In this document: positions 24,786-32,297 of the stretch, one piece after another
Layout of the letters: every line of letters begins with the position of its first letter
Numbering within the stretch: the stretch's first letter is position 1
NCBI GenBank assembly: GCA_035543335.1
Contig: DASZZH010000022.1
Coordinates: 1 to 50,574 of the forward strand
Length of the DNA stretch: 50,574 bases
Direction: 5' to 3'
Source of the DNA: Burkholderiales bacterium
Lineage (GTDB): Bacteria; Pseudomonadota; Gammaproteobacteria; Burkholderiales; JAHFRG01
Notes under the pieces: model-generated
Databases searched by the model: none
Seen by the model: the letters and a program-made list of their open reading frames with translations, nothing else
Told to the model about the DNA's origin: nothing
Translations under genes and position numbers: made by a program

Positions 24786-24797
24786 GTCATCAGTTTT

Positions 24798-25727
24798 ATG
24801 CGATCTCTCGTAGTCGGCCTCGGTGTCCAGGGTAATAAACGCCGGCACTTCGCCGGAAGCGATTTTGTCGCTGCCGTCGACCCGGTCAATACCGAAGCCC
24901 AATACCGCGCGGTCGAGGAAGTCCCGCTTTCAAGTTATGATGCGGCGCTGGTGTGCATATCCGATAAACCCAAAGTGGATGTGCTCACTTACCTCCTGAA
25001 CAACGGCAAACACGTGTTGGTGGAAAAGCCGTTGTGGGCTGATGACGGTGACAAGATCATGCAGCTCAACCGGCTCGCAGACTCCAGGAAGGTTGTATGC
25101 TACACCGCATATAACCACCGCTTCGAGCCGCATTACATGCGCATGCGCGACTTGGTTAAATCCGGCGAGCTGGGAAAAATTTATCGCTGCAGGATGTTTT
25201 ACGGCAATGGCACTGCCAGGCTGGTGCGCGATTCGGCGTGGCGCGATCAAGGCGCGGGAGTGCTGCCGGACCTGGGGTCACATCTCTTGGATACCGCAAG
25301 ATTCTGGTTTGGCGAGCTGGAAGATGATTTTCACATCGTTTCCGCCAATTGTTTTGAGAACCGGGCGCCGGATCACGTAGTGTTCGCCTCGGATACGACC
25401 AAACCCAAACTTGAGTTTGAAATTACGCTTCTATCCTGGCGTAATGATTTCACCTGCGATGTGCTCGCCGAAAAAGGCACGGCCCACATTCGCTCGCTGT
25501 GCAAATGGGGCCCCAGCATATTTACCAAGCGTACCCGGATACTGCCTTCCGGCCGTCCTCCCGAAGACGTAGTCACCCTGGTCGAAGACGATCCAACCTG
25601 GGCCGCCGAGTATGCCCATTTCAAGGCGCTTTGCAAGAGTCCCAGCACCGACCTGTCCAATGATTTGTGGTTGCAGCGGCTGTTGCGCAGATTGGGCGAG
25701 GATGCCTTGCGAAAGATCAGAGCGTGA
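24798..25727 (+). CDS. Gfo/Idh/MocA-family oxidoreductase
   Basis: 309 residues. The N-terminal Rossmann region begins SLVVGLGVQGNKRR, followed by ALVCISDKPKVD and the family hallmark KHVLVEKPLW (Glu-Lys-Pro). The C-terminal domain contains YNHRFEPHYMRMRDL and GVLPDLGSHLLDTARFWFG, where the His near the active site is conserved in sugar oxidoreductases. It would oxidise or reduce a hydroxyl/keto group of a sugar or nucleotide sugar with NAD(P). It ends in an adjacent start with the dehydrogenase-like gene, so it belongs to the same operon. Confidence 0.8.
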   Translation: MRSLVVGLGVQGNKRRHFAGSDFVAAVDPVNTEAQYRAVEEVPLSSYDAALVCISDKPKVDVLTYLLNNGKHVLVEKPLWADDGDKIMQLNRLADSRKVVCYTAYNHRFEPHYMRMRDLVKSGELGKIYRCRMFYGNGTARLVRDSAWRDQGAGVLPDLGSHLLDTARFWFGELEDDFHIVSANCFENRAPDHVVFASDTTKPKLEFEITLLSWRNDFTCDVLAEKGTAHIRSLCKWGPSIFTKRTRILPSGRPPEDVVTLVEDDPTWAAEYAHFKALCKSPSTDLSNDLWLQRLLRRLGEDALRKIRA

Positions 25728-25729
25728 GC

Positions 25730-27028
25730 ATGTTTGTCATCGGATATGCAGGGATGACCCACCTCGGACTCAACTCGGCCGCTGCGGCGGCGGAGAAAGG
25801 ATTCGAAACGCTTTGCTTCGATGCCGATCCCGCCGTCATTGCAAGGCTGAGCTCAGGAGCACTGCCGGTGATGGAGCCTGGTTTACCACAGTTGCTGGAG
25901 AAAAACCGGGAGCGCATCAGATTTACATCAGACAGCGGCGATCTCAAACGTTGCGATGTCATCTACATTGCCGCTGATGTGCCTACCGATGATCAGGGAG
26001 AGAGCGATCTCACCGGTATCCGGGCGCTGATTGACGCTGCTGCCATCGGCCTAAACAGCAAAGCGATTCTGGTAATCCTGTGCCAAGTACCGCCGGGATT
26101 TACCCGAAGCCTTCCGCTGCCGCCAGAACGCCTTTATTACCAGGCTGAAACACTGATATTCGGGAATGCAGTGGAACGTGCCGTGCGTCCCGAGCGCATT
26201 ATTGTCGGCTGTGCGGCTCCGCAGCGGCCGCTGCCTGAAAGCTACCGGCAATTTTTGTCGGCATTCGAATGCCCCATCCTGCCGATGCGCTTTGAGAGCG
26301 CCGAGCTGGCCAAAATCGCCATCAACTGCTGTCTTGTGGCTTCAATCAGCGTGGCCAACACGCTTGCGGAACTCAGCGAGCGGATAGGCGCCGACTGGAG
26401 TGAAATCGCGCCCGCCTTGAAGCTTGATAGGCGCATTGGCGCACATTCGTATCTCAACCCGGGTCTTGGGCTGGCCGGCGGAAATCTGGAACGGGATCTG
26501 GCCACAGTGCTGCGCCTTGCTCAGGCAACCGGCAGTGACGCGGGCATTATTGAAGCCTTCGTGCGCAACAGCCGGCATCGGCGCGATTGGGTGCTACGCA
26601 CGCTTCACGGCGAGGTGCTCGCAGTAAAGCCGCGCGCCGTACTGGGCGTGCTCGGACTTGCTTACAAAGAAAACACGCACTCCATCAAGAATTCTCCCTC
26701 GCTGGCGCTGATCAAGCATCTGCAGCGCTGCACACTCAGGGTTTACGATCCGGCGGTTCCGTCTACCTCGGCAAACCATCCCGCCGCCACAGGCTGCGCT
26801 TCGGCGCTTAAGGCGGCACAAGGCGTCGATGCGCTTATCATCATGACGCCTTGGCCTGTCTTCCGCGATCTTAAGCCCGCCGATCTCGCGCAGGTGATGG
26901 CAGGCCGGGCGGTTATTGATCCTTATCGCGTCCTCGACGGGAATGCCGTGGTTTCGGCCGGCCTCGACTATTTCACTCTCGGCATGCCTGCGCTGCGCGC
27001 CGAAAAGCACAAGGCAGCTCGTGCTTGA
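25730..27028 (+). CDS. UDP-glucose/GDP-mannose dehydrogenase-like protein lacking the catalytic Cys
   Basis: 432 residues from ATG 25730, two bases after the preceding stop. The three-domain family layout is complete: FVIGYAGMTHLG (2-13), PVMEPGLPQLL, AADVPTDDQGESDL (82-94), VPPGFTR, then ESAELAKIAINC with the conserved Lys195 and Asn199. In canonical enzymes a G-x-G-x-G-G-S-C-F-P-K-D block supplies the thioester Cys; here it reads PGLGLAGGNLERD (244-256), with Asn252 in the Cys position. Without Cys the enzyme cannot follow the normal two-step oxidation to a uronate through a thioester. It may perform a single oxidation, or be a non-oxidising relative. The C-terminal domain includes VLGVLGLAYKENTHSIKNSP. 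Confidence 0.8.
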   Translation: MFVIGYAGMTHLGLNSAAAAAEKGFETLCFDADPAVIARLSSGALPVMEPGLPQLLEKNRERIRFTSDSGDLKRCDVIYIAADVPTDDQGESDLTGIRALIDAAAIGLNSKAILVILCQVPPGFTRSLPLPPERLYYQAETLIFGNAVERAVRPERIIVGCAAPQRPLPESYRQFLSAFECPILPMRFESAELAKIAINCCLVASISVANTLAELSERIGADWSEIAPALKLDRRIGAHSYLNPGLGLAGGNLERDLATVLRLAQATGSDAGIIEAFVRNSRHRRDWVLRTLHGEVLAVKPRAVLGVLGLAYKENTHSIKNSPSLALIKHLQRCTLRVYDPAVPSTSANHPAATGCASALKAAQGVDALIIMTPWPVFRDLKPADLAQVMAGRAVIDPYRVLDGNAVVSAGLDYFTLGMPALRAEKHKAARA

Positions 27029-27896
27029 ACACTTAAATCCAAATCCCGTCAAGCCGAGCCGCGTCGTCGTCATCGGCGCCGGCGGTTTTGTCGGAGGAGC
27101 AATCAGGAAGAAACTTACTGCCGAGGGCGTGAACACGCTTGCGCTTACCCGCAAAGAAATGGATTTGCTGGCAGACGATGCCGCTGCGAGATTAAGGGAA
27201 TTATTGCAGCCGACCGACAGCGTGGTTATGGTCTCGGCGGTTGCTCCTGCCAAGACCATTCCCGATCTCATGCAGAATCTGAAAATGGCGGAAGCGGTAT
27301 GCGAGGTGCTGGCCGCCGCAACCGTTGCGCATCTCGTCTATATCAGCTCGGATGCGGTTTACGCGGATGACGCCAACCCGGTGAACGAGCGATCATACTG
27401 CGCGCCATCAACTCTTCATGGCATGATGCATGCGGCGCGCGAGTTGATGCTCAAGTCATCAACTCATGCGCCCTTCGCGGCATTGCGCCCTACCCTGATT
27501 TACGGCGCAGCAGACCCGCATAACGGCTATGGTCCCAACCGCTTCCGCCGCCAGGCCGCCAAGGGGGAGCCGATTACGTTGTTTGGCGAAGGCGAAGAAA
27601 GGCGCGACCATGTTGCAATCGAAGACGTTGCCGCCCTTGTCGCGCTGGTGCTTGCACACCGCAGTGCGGGAGTTCTGAATGTGGCAACCGGTGTATCGAC
27701 ATCGTTTCATGACATCGCGCACATGACAGCCGCTTTATTTTCCAATATGGTTCCAGTCAAAAGTACGCCTCGCCAGGGTCCGCGCCCGCACTTGACACAT
27801 CGGTTCTTTGACATCACCGATTGCCTAAAGGCATTTCCTGATTTTCATTACACCCCTCTCAGCAAGGGGCTATTCCTGGCAAAACAGGCTGCATAA
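27021..27896 (+). CDS. extended SDR with altered active site
   Basis: 291 residues from GTG 27021, overlapping the preceding gene by 8 bases; a longer frame exists inside that gene. The cofactor site is intact (VVVIGAGGFVGGAI), as is YISSDAVYADD, but at the place of Tyr-x-x-x-Lys the protein reads LHGMMHAARE: His replaces Tyr and His or Ala replaces Lys. Later elements (LRPTLIYGAADPHNGYG, RRDHVAIEDVAALV) are ordinary for sugar epimerases. Either the family uses different catalytic residues or this protein binds a nucleotide sugar without classical SDR chemistry. It belongs to the overlapping operon. Confidence 0.7.
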   Translation: MLEHLNPNPVKPSRVVVIGAGGFVGGAIRKKLTAEGVNTLALTRKEMDLLADDAAARLRELLQPTDSVVMVSAVAPAKTIPDLMQNLKMAEAVCEVLAAATVAHLVYISSDAVYADDANPVNERSYCAPSTLHGMMHAARELMLKSSTHAPFAALRPTLIYGAADPHNGYGPNRFRRQAAKGEPITLFGEGEERRDHVAIEDVAALVALVLAHRSAGVLNVATGVSTSFHDIAHMTAALFSNMVPVKSTPRQGPRPHLTHRFFDITDCLKAFPDFHYTPLSKGLFLAKQAA

Positions 27897-27907
27897 AAAG
27901 AGGATTC

Positions 27908-28564
27908 ATGGCTGAAGTAAATTTGCTGGCGCGGTTACCCAAGACCGAGCGCAACATTCAGAAGCGCACTGAGGCGCAAACGCCGGAGAATATTGCGATC
28001 GCACGGCAATACGGTGAAGCCTATTTTGACGGACCGCGCGAAGTGGGTTATGGCGGCTACCGTTATGACGGCCGCTGGATACCGATCGCCGAAGATTTCG
28101 TGCACCATTTCAAGCTCAAGCCGGGCGACCGGGTGCTGGATGTGGGTTGTGCCAAGGGTTTTCTGGTCAGGGATTTGATGCAAGTATGTCCGGGGCTTGA
28201 AGCGTTCGGCCTCGACATTTCCGAATATGCGCTGATGCACTGCGAACCAAAAGTGGTCGGCCGGCTGCACCTGGGCAGCGCGGACAAATTGCCTTTCCCG
28301 GATAACAGTTTCAGCGCCGTCATCTCAATCAACACCATTCATAATTTCGAGCGCGCTGACGCGGTTCGTGCAGTACGTGAAGTTGAACGCCTCGCTCCCG
28401 GTCGCGGCTTCATTCAAGTTGATTCCTACCGCACTCCCGAACAGAGGGATTTGTTCCTGAGCTGGGTGCTCACCGCCAAGTTTCATGATTACCCTGCGGG
28501 CTGGCTTAAATTGTTCAAGGAAGCCGGTTATACGGGTGACTGGTATTGGACGATACTTGAGTAA
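27908..28564 (+). CDS. SAM-dependent methyltransferase (class I)
   Basis: 218 residues, ATG preceded by AGAGGA. SAM motif I is VLDVGCAKGFLVRDLMQ, followed by AFGLDISEYALMHC, ADKLPFPDNSFSAVISINTIHNF, and RGFIQVDSY. The N-terminal 55 residues include EAYFDGPREVGYGGYRYDG, a feature I associate with small methyltransferases of polysaccharide loci. It probably methylates the sugar made by this operon or its nucleotide intermediate; C-, N- or O-methylation cannot be separated by eye. Confidence 0.8.
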   Translation: MAEVNLLARLPKTERNIQKRTEAQTPENIAIARQYGEAYFDGPREVGYGGYRYDGRWIPIAEDFVHHFKLKPGDRVLDVGCAKGFLVRDLMQVCPGLEAFGLDISEYALMHCEPKVVGRLHLGSADKLPFPDNSFSAVISINTIHNFERADAVRAVREVERLAPGRGFIQVDSYRTPEQRDLFLSWVLTAKFHDYPAGWLKLFKEAGYTGDWYWTILE

Positions 28565-28605
28565 CTGTTTAAAATTACGTTAAAGCAAAGAAGCCTGAAA
28601 AATTT

Positions 28606-29595
28606 ATGAAAACCTATGTGATTCTGGGAGGGGGCGGCTCATTTGGCATTCACGCCGCTTTTTATCTCCTAAACAACGCCAACCCAAAGAAAGTTATCGG
28701 TATCGGGCGTAATCCGCTCAGGCCCGAGCCGTTTTCACTCAATATCGACAAACATCCTCTCTACCGGTACCACGCTTATCACGTCACCTATGAGCTGGAT
28801 TCGTTAATGGAAGTATTGGACAAAGAAAAGCCGGAGGTCATCGTTAACTTCGCCGCGCAGGGTGAAGGAGCGGTTTCTTGGAAGAAATCCTGGCGGTTTT
28901 TTGAGACCAACTCCATGGCGCTTGCGCGGCTTACCGAGGAGTTGATGGCGCGTGACTATTTAGAGCGCTTCATCCAGATCGGTACTTCGGAACTCTACGG
29001 CTCGGTCGATTTCGCTGCCAAGGAAACCACTCCAATCCAGCCGACCAGTCCCTATGCCGCTTCCAAGGCTGCTTTTGATATGCATTTGATGTCTATTCAC
29101 AAGGTTCTCAAATTTCCGATGAACATCATTCGGCCGTCAAATGCTTATTGCCCCGGCCAGCTTTTGCATCGCGTAATCCCCAAGGCCATCGTGTGCGGGC
29201 TTACCGGCAGAAAGCTTCCGCTGCATGGCGGCGGGCGCGCGGAGAAATCCTACATTCATGCTCGTGATCTCGCCCGGGCAATTCATCTTGTTGCCGAGAA
29301 AGCGCCACTCGGACCGGTTTACAACGCAGGCCCCAAGGAGCCGACTTCAATTCGCCGGGTAGTCGAGTTGACTGCCGAAGCGCTGGGTATGCCTTTTGAA
29401 CAGCTGTGTGAACTGACGGGTGACCGGCTTGGGCAGGATTCTCGTTACTGGCTTGATTCGAGCGCAATCAAACGGGATGTCGGCTGGGAGCCCCGGATAG
29501 GCTGGCAAGAAGGGCTCGCCGAGATGGTTGCTTGGGGCCGTAAATATCTTGACCAATTGCGCGACTGGCCGATGGATTACATTCTTCGAGCATAA
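28606..29595 (+). CDS. 4,6-dehydratase-like SDR (RmlB/GMD style)
   Basis: 329 residues. The N-terminal motif is VILGGGGSFGIHAAF, one residue off the usual G-x-x-G-x-x-G. The active site reads IQIGTSELYGS and SPYAASKAAFDM (Tyr-x-x-x-Lys). A Thr-Ser-Glu triplet, as in GDP-mannose and dTDP-glucose 4,6-dehydratases, provides the acid needed for water elimination, so a 4,6-dehydratase function is plausible. NIIRPSNAYCPGQLLHRVIPKAI follows as in RmlB. The nucleotide and sugar are unknown. About 40 bp separate it from the methyltransferase upstream. Confidence 0.75.
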   Translation: MKTYVILGGGGSFGIHAAFYLLNNANPKKVIGIGRNPLRPEPFSLNIDKHPLYRYHAYHVTYELDSLMEVLDKEKPEVIVNFAAQGEGAVSWKKSWRFFETNSMALARLTEELMARDYLERFIQIGTSELYGSVDFAAKETTPIQPTSPYAASKAAFDMHLMSIHKVLKFPMNIIRPSNAYCPGQLLHRVIPKAIVCGLTGRKLPLHGGGRAEKSYIHARDLARAIHLVAEKAPLGPVYNAGPKEPTSIRRVVELTAEALGMPFEQLCELTGDRLGQDSRYWLDSSAIKRDVGWEPRIGWQEGLAEMVAWGRKYLDQLRDWPMDYILRA

Positions 29596-29618
29596 TGCGT
29601 ACGTTTTTCAAGGTATGA

Positions 29619-30089
29619 ATGGATAAGGATGTTTTCTTGTCTGCAATGGGCAGACTTCGGGCGTCCGATGCTGTAGCCGGAATTATCATAATGGAAGACG
29701 GGCGCTACGTTATGCAATTGAGGGATGCGGTCCCTGACATTTTTTATCCAGATCATTGGGGTTGCTTCGGAGGTGCGGTTGATGATGTAGAGAATCCCCT
29801 CCAGGCATTACGACGCGAATTGCGCGAGGAATTGGAATTTGAGATCAATGAAGCGAACGAATTTATTCGCTTTGATTTTGACCTGACCACGCTTGGTCAG
29901 GGAAAGGTGTTCCGCATTTATTATGAGTTATTTGTTTCGCTGGAAAGCTTCTCACGCTTTGTCTTGCATGAAGGGGTGCTAGTAAGGGCTTTCACGGCCA
30001 GGGAAATCCTTACTCAACAACGTATGACCCCTTACGACGCCTATGCAATCTGGCTGCATGCGAGCAGATCACGATTTCAGTCAGGGTAG
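29619..30089 (+). CDS. Nudix hydrolase
   Basis: 156 residues, ATG 29619. The Nudix box is present at about residues 51-73 as GAVDDVE, seven residues, then RELREELEF; the final Gly of the consensus R-E-x-x-E-E-x-G is replaced by Glu, while all metal-binding glutamates are kept. WGCFGGAVDD ahead of the box is typical. In polysaccharide loci such enzymes hydrolyse nucleotide sugars or clear side products (GDP-mannose mannosyl hydrolase is an example). It is the last gene of the plus-strand core operon, directly before the repeat at 30162. Confidence 0.85.
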   Translation: MDKDVFLSAMGRLRASDAVAGIIIMEDGRYVMQLRDAVPDIFYPDHWGCFGGAVDDVENPLQALRRELREELEFEINEANEFIRFDFDLTTLGQGKVFRIYYELFVSLESFSRFVLHEGVLVRAFTAREILTQQRMTPYDAYAIWLHASRSRFQSG

Positions 30090-30425
30090 TTTGGCACACC
30101 GCCGTCAAAGGATAAATGTCACTTAGACCGGTGATGGGTGGCGGTAAATGAATCATGCGCTAGGCCTTTACCAAGTTTTCGCGGGTCTGAGATAAACGCT
30201 GCGCGTGTCCACAATGAGCTTGGTGTGGCGCTTTATCTCATCTCGTAATCGAAGGCAGCGCGACTGGGTTCGCTCGCACACCTAATCGAAAAGGAATCGG
30301 TTACAGTTTGCAGCGATGGGCTCTAGATCGCACTGCTGCTAAAACAGGGTTCACATCGACTCAGGCACATACTTTGTGCCGCCAAGGAATGACGAAGTCG
30401 GGCCGGGTTTCCTTGATGATTTGAA
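30090..30425. other. intergenic region carrying repeat copy 1 and minus-strand remnants
   Basis: This 336 bp contains the 198 bp direct repeat (30162-30359) and, next to it, a minus-strand frame of 21 codons (30361-30426) containing RPDFVIPWRHKVCA and a stop. That tail reads like the C-terminus of some protein I cannot name. The region lies between convergent gene ends and is a scar of recombination. Confidence 0.5.
30162..30359. repeat. direct repeat copy 1 (about 198 bp) with nucleotide-sugar dehydrogenase tail
   Basis: It matches 38350-38545 over its whole length with about half a dozen substitutions and one 2-base insertion (TC at about 30229). On the minus strand it carries the C-terminus of a nucleotide-sugar dehydrogenase (KLIVDTRSVYLRPAKTW followed by a stop at 30168-30170). 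In this copy the 2-base insertion breaks that frame. The copies are in direct orientation and bracket the GDP-fucose gene block. Confidence 0.85.
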
Positions 30426-32297
30426 TTAACCTCGGAGAATCCAGCACCTCTCAGAGAATTCAAATTTCCGGGGAGAATAGCCAAAGTCCTGCTTGGCGGC
30501 AAGATGATCGAAAGCAAGATCGAGATTGATGCGATTGACCATCTCTAAATTGATATGCTTATATGCAGGAACCAGGGAAGCTCCTTTCACCAATAAAGCA
30601 AATGCCTGTAAAGGAATTCTAACGATACGAGGTTTCTTGCCCAATGCCCTAAAAATGGCTTCCACCATTTTACGATAGGTAAGCGTCTCGCCTCCGCTTA
30701 AATCGTAGGCCCGGTTATAAGCCGCAGGGCACTCTAATACCGTCACACATGCCGTGGCCAAATCATCGGCATGTACCGGTTGGCGCAGTCCATTTCCCTC
30801 ACCGACTATCGGGAAAAAACCGAAACGATGTATGAATTTCGCGATTGTCGTTACGTTCTTGTCCAGGCCGGCGCCGTAAATCAGCGTGGGGCGGAACAGC
30901 GTCCACTTGATGCCGTGCAACGCGCAGCTCTCCACAACGGACTCTTCCGCCTGAGCGAGGTCGTTCGCCCACGCCCGCTCTTCGGGGGCTCCCGAGCGCA
31001 ACTTGGTGAACCGGCTCGTCGAGCTGAACGCGACAAGGCGCCTCAAGCCCTGCGCGGCCAAGGTATCGATCAAGCCGCGCACGGTTGGCAAAGGCGCGAG
31101 GTGGATCAGGGTGGCAGCGCCCGGGACGTTCAACGACCGGGGCTCGCGGACGATGTCCAGCTTGTGCCAGATCACGTTCCCCTCAGGTACGGTTTGCCCT
31201 TCGACGTGTCTACGGGTGACGGCGTGAACCATGAAACCGCCCCGGACCAGGTGCGGGATGAGGAACGTCCCGATCTGGCTCGTGGCGCCGGTGACAATCA
31301 CTGGGGGCGGCAAAACGTCCGAACGTTGTGCGGACGCGCCCTCCGATTCGAACGGGCCGCTCATCTGCGCCCAAGGCCGAACCCGCCCGACGTGGCGCAG
31401 GCTGTAATAGATGGCCATCGCCCCAAATCGCAGCCACACCCCAGCCCCCACCAGCCACATCAATACGCCGGGGTATTGATGGCGGAAGAATTTAAGGTAG
31501 AACCGCATCATCCCTTTATGCTTATGCCACTCCACAAAAATCGGCCGCGCCTTGCTGCTTGTTCCCTTGTAATGCACCACTTTCGCATCGGGGACAAAAA
31601 GAATCCTCCAACCCTTCTGGCGAAAGCGCATGCACCAGTCCAAGTCCTCGCAGTGCATGAAATAGCCTTCGTCCCACAAGCCCACATCAGCGACCGCTTC
31701 GCGCTTGACCAACATGCAGGCACCGGAAATCGCCTCCACCTCGATGGGCCGATCCGGCAAGGGCTGCTTGTGCAGATGGAAATCAAAAAACAACTTCGGC
31801 CAGCGCCTGGCGAAGCGGCTCAACCCAAAAGCCCGCACAAAAGAACGCCAGGGTGTGGGCACCGCACGGCGCCCGCCGCCCTGCTCGGAACCGTCGGGAT
31901 TGACCAGCAACCCGCCCACCATTCCCACCGCCGCGTCCGCTTGCAAAGCCCGCAACAACTCGGAAACCGCCGCCCCATCCAGGCAGCAGTCGGGGTTCAG
32001 AAACAGCACGAAGTCGTCCTTGGCCTGGGAAAAGCCGATATTGCAGGCGGCCGCAAAGCCAAGATTGGCATCATTGCGAATGATCTTGAGCTTAGGTTCA
32101 TCAGCAAACTGACGCGCGCAGCCCTCGACACTCGGATCGCTTGAAGCATTGTCGACGACCAGGACTTCACTCACCTGGGGCAGGGCTGCACGGACGCACT
32201 CTGTCAGGAGTAGTCCGGCGTTGTAGTTCACGACCACGACTGAGACCGGCGGCTTGCTAGATCGCGTATCTACCTCATTAACCATCGGGGTTTCCAT
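30426..32297 (-). CDS. GT2 glycosyltransferase fused to an NAD-dependent epimerase-like (SDR) domain
   Basis: 623 residues with two full domains. Residues 1-310 are a rhamnosyltransferase-type GT2: VSVVVVNYNAGLLLTECV, VLVVDNASSD, NLGFAAACNIGF, FLNPDCCLD, and HCEDLDWCMRFRQKGW, ending with a hydrophobic helix. Residues about 335-623 are an atypical SDR: VIVTGATSQIGTFLIPHLV, LVAFSSTSRFTK, LFRPTLIYGAG; the usual Tyr-x-x-x-Lys is absent (AWANDLAQAEE). The GT would add a deoxysugar to the growing chain, and the SDR could reduce or epimerise the donor or remodel it. It overlaps the upstream GT2 gene by 28 bp. The last codons sit beside a recombination scar. Confidence 0.8.
   Translation of the reverse strand: METPMVNEVDTRSSKPPVSVVVVNYNAGLLLTECVRAALPQVSEVLVVDNASSDPSVEGCARQFADEPKLKIIRNDANLGFAAACNIGFSQAKDDFVLFLNPDCCLDGAAVSELLRALQADAAVGMVGGLLVNPDGSEQGGGRRAVPTPWRSFVRAFGLSRFARRWPKLFFDFHLHKQPLPDRPIEVEAISGACMLVKREAVADVGLWDEGYFMHCEDLDWCMRFRQKGWRILFVPDAKVVHYKGTSSKARPIFVEWHKHKGMMRFYLKFFRHQYPGVLMWLVGAGVWLRFGAMAIYYSLRHVGRVRPWAQMSGPFESEGASAQRSDVLPPPVIVTGATSQIGTFLIPHLVRGGFMVHAVTRRHVEGQTVPEGNVIWHKLDIVREPRSLNVPGAATLIHLAPLPTVRGLIDTLAAQGLRRLVAFSSTSRFTKLRSGAPEERAWANDLAQAEESVVESCALHGIKWTLFRPTLIYGAGLDKNVTTIAKFIHRFGFFPIVGEGNGLRQPVHADDLATACVTVLECPAAYNRAYDLSGGETLTYRKMVEAIFRALGKKPRIVRIPLQAFALLVKGASLVPAYKHINLEMVNRINLDLAFDHLAAKQDFGYSPRKFEFSERCWILRG

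Noticed and set aside
30771..32144. 457-codon plus-strand frame antisense to the GT2-SDR fusion
   Set aside because: The composition (Arg, Gln, Pro, His rich) is that of an antisense shadow of a GC-rich gene; the minus-strand protein has two full recognisable domains.
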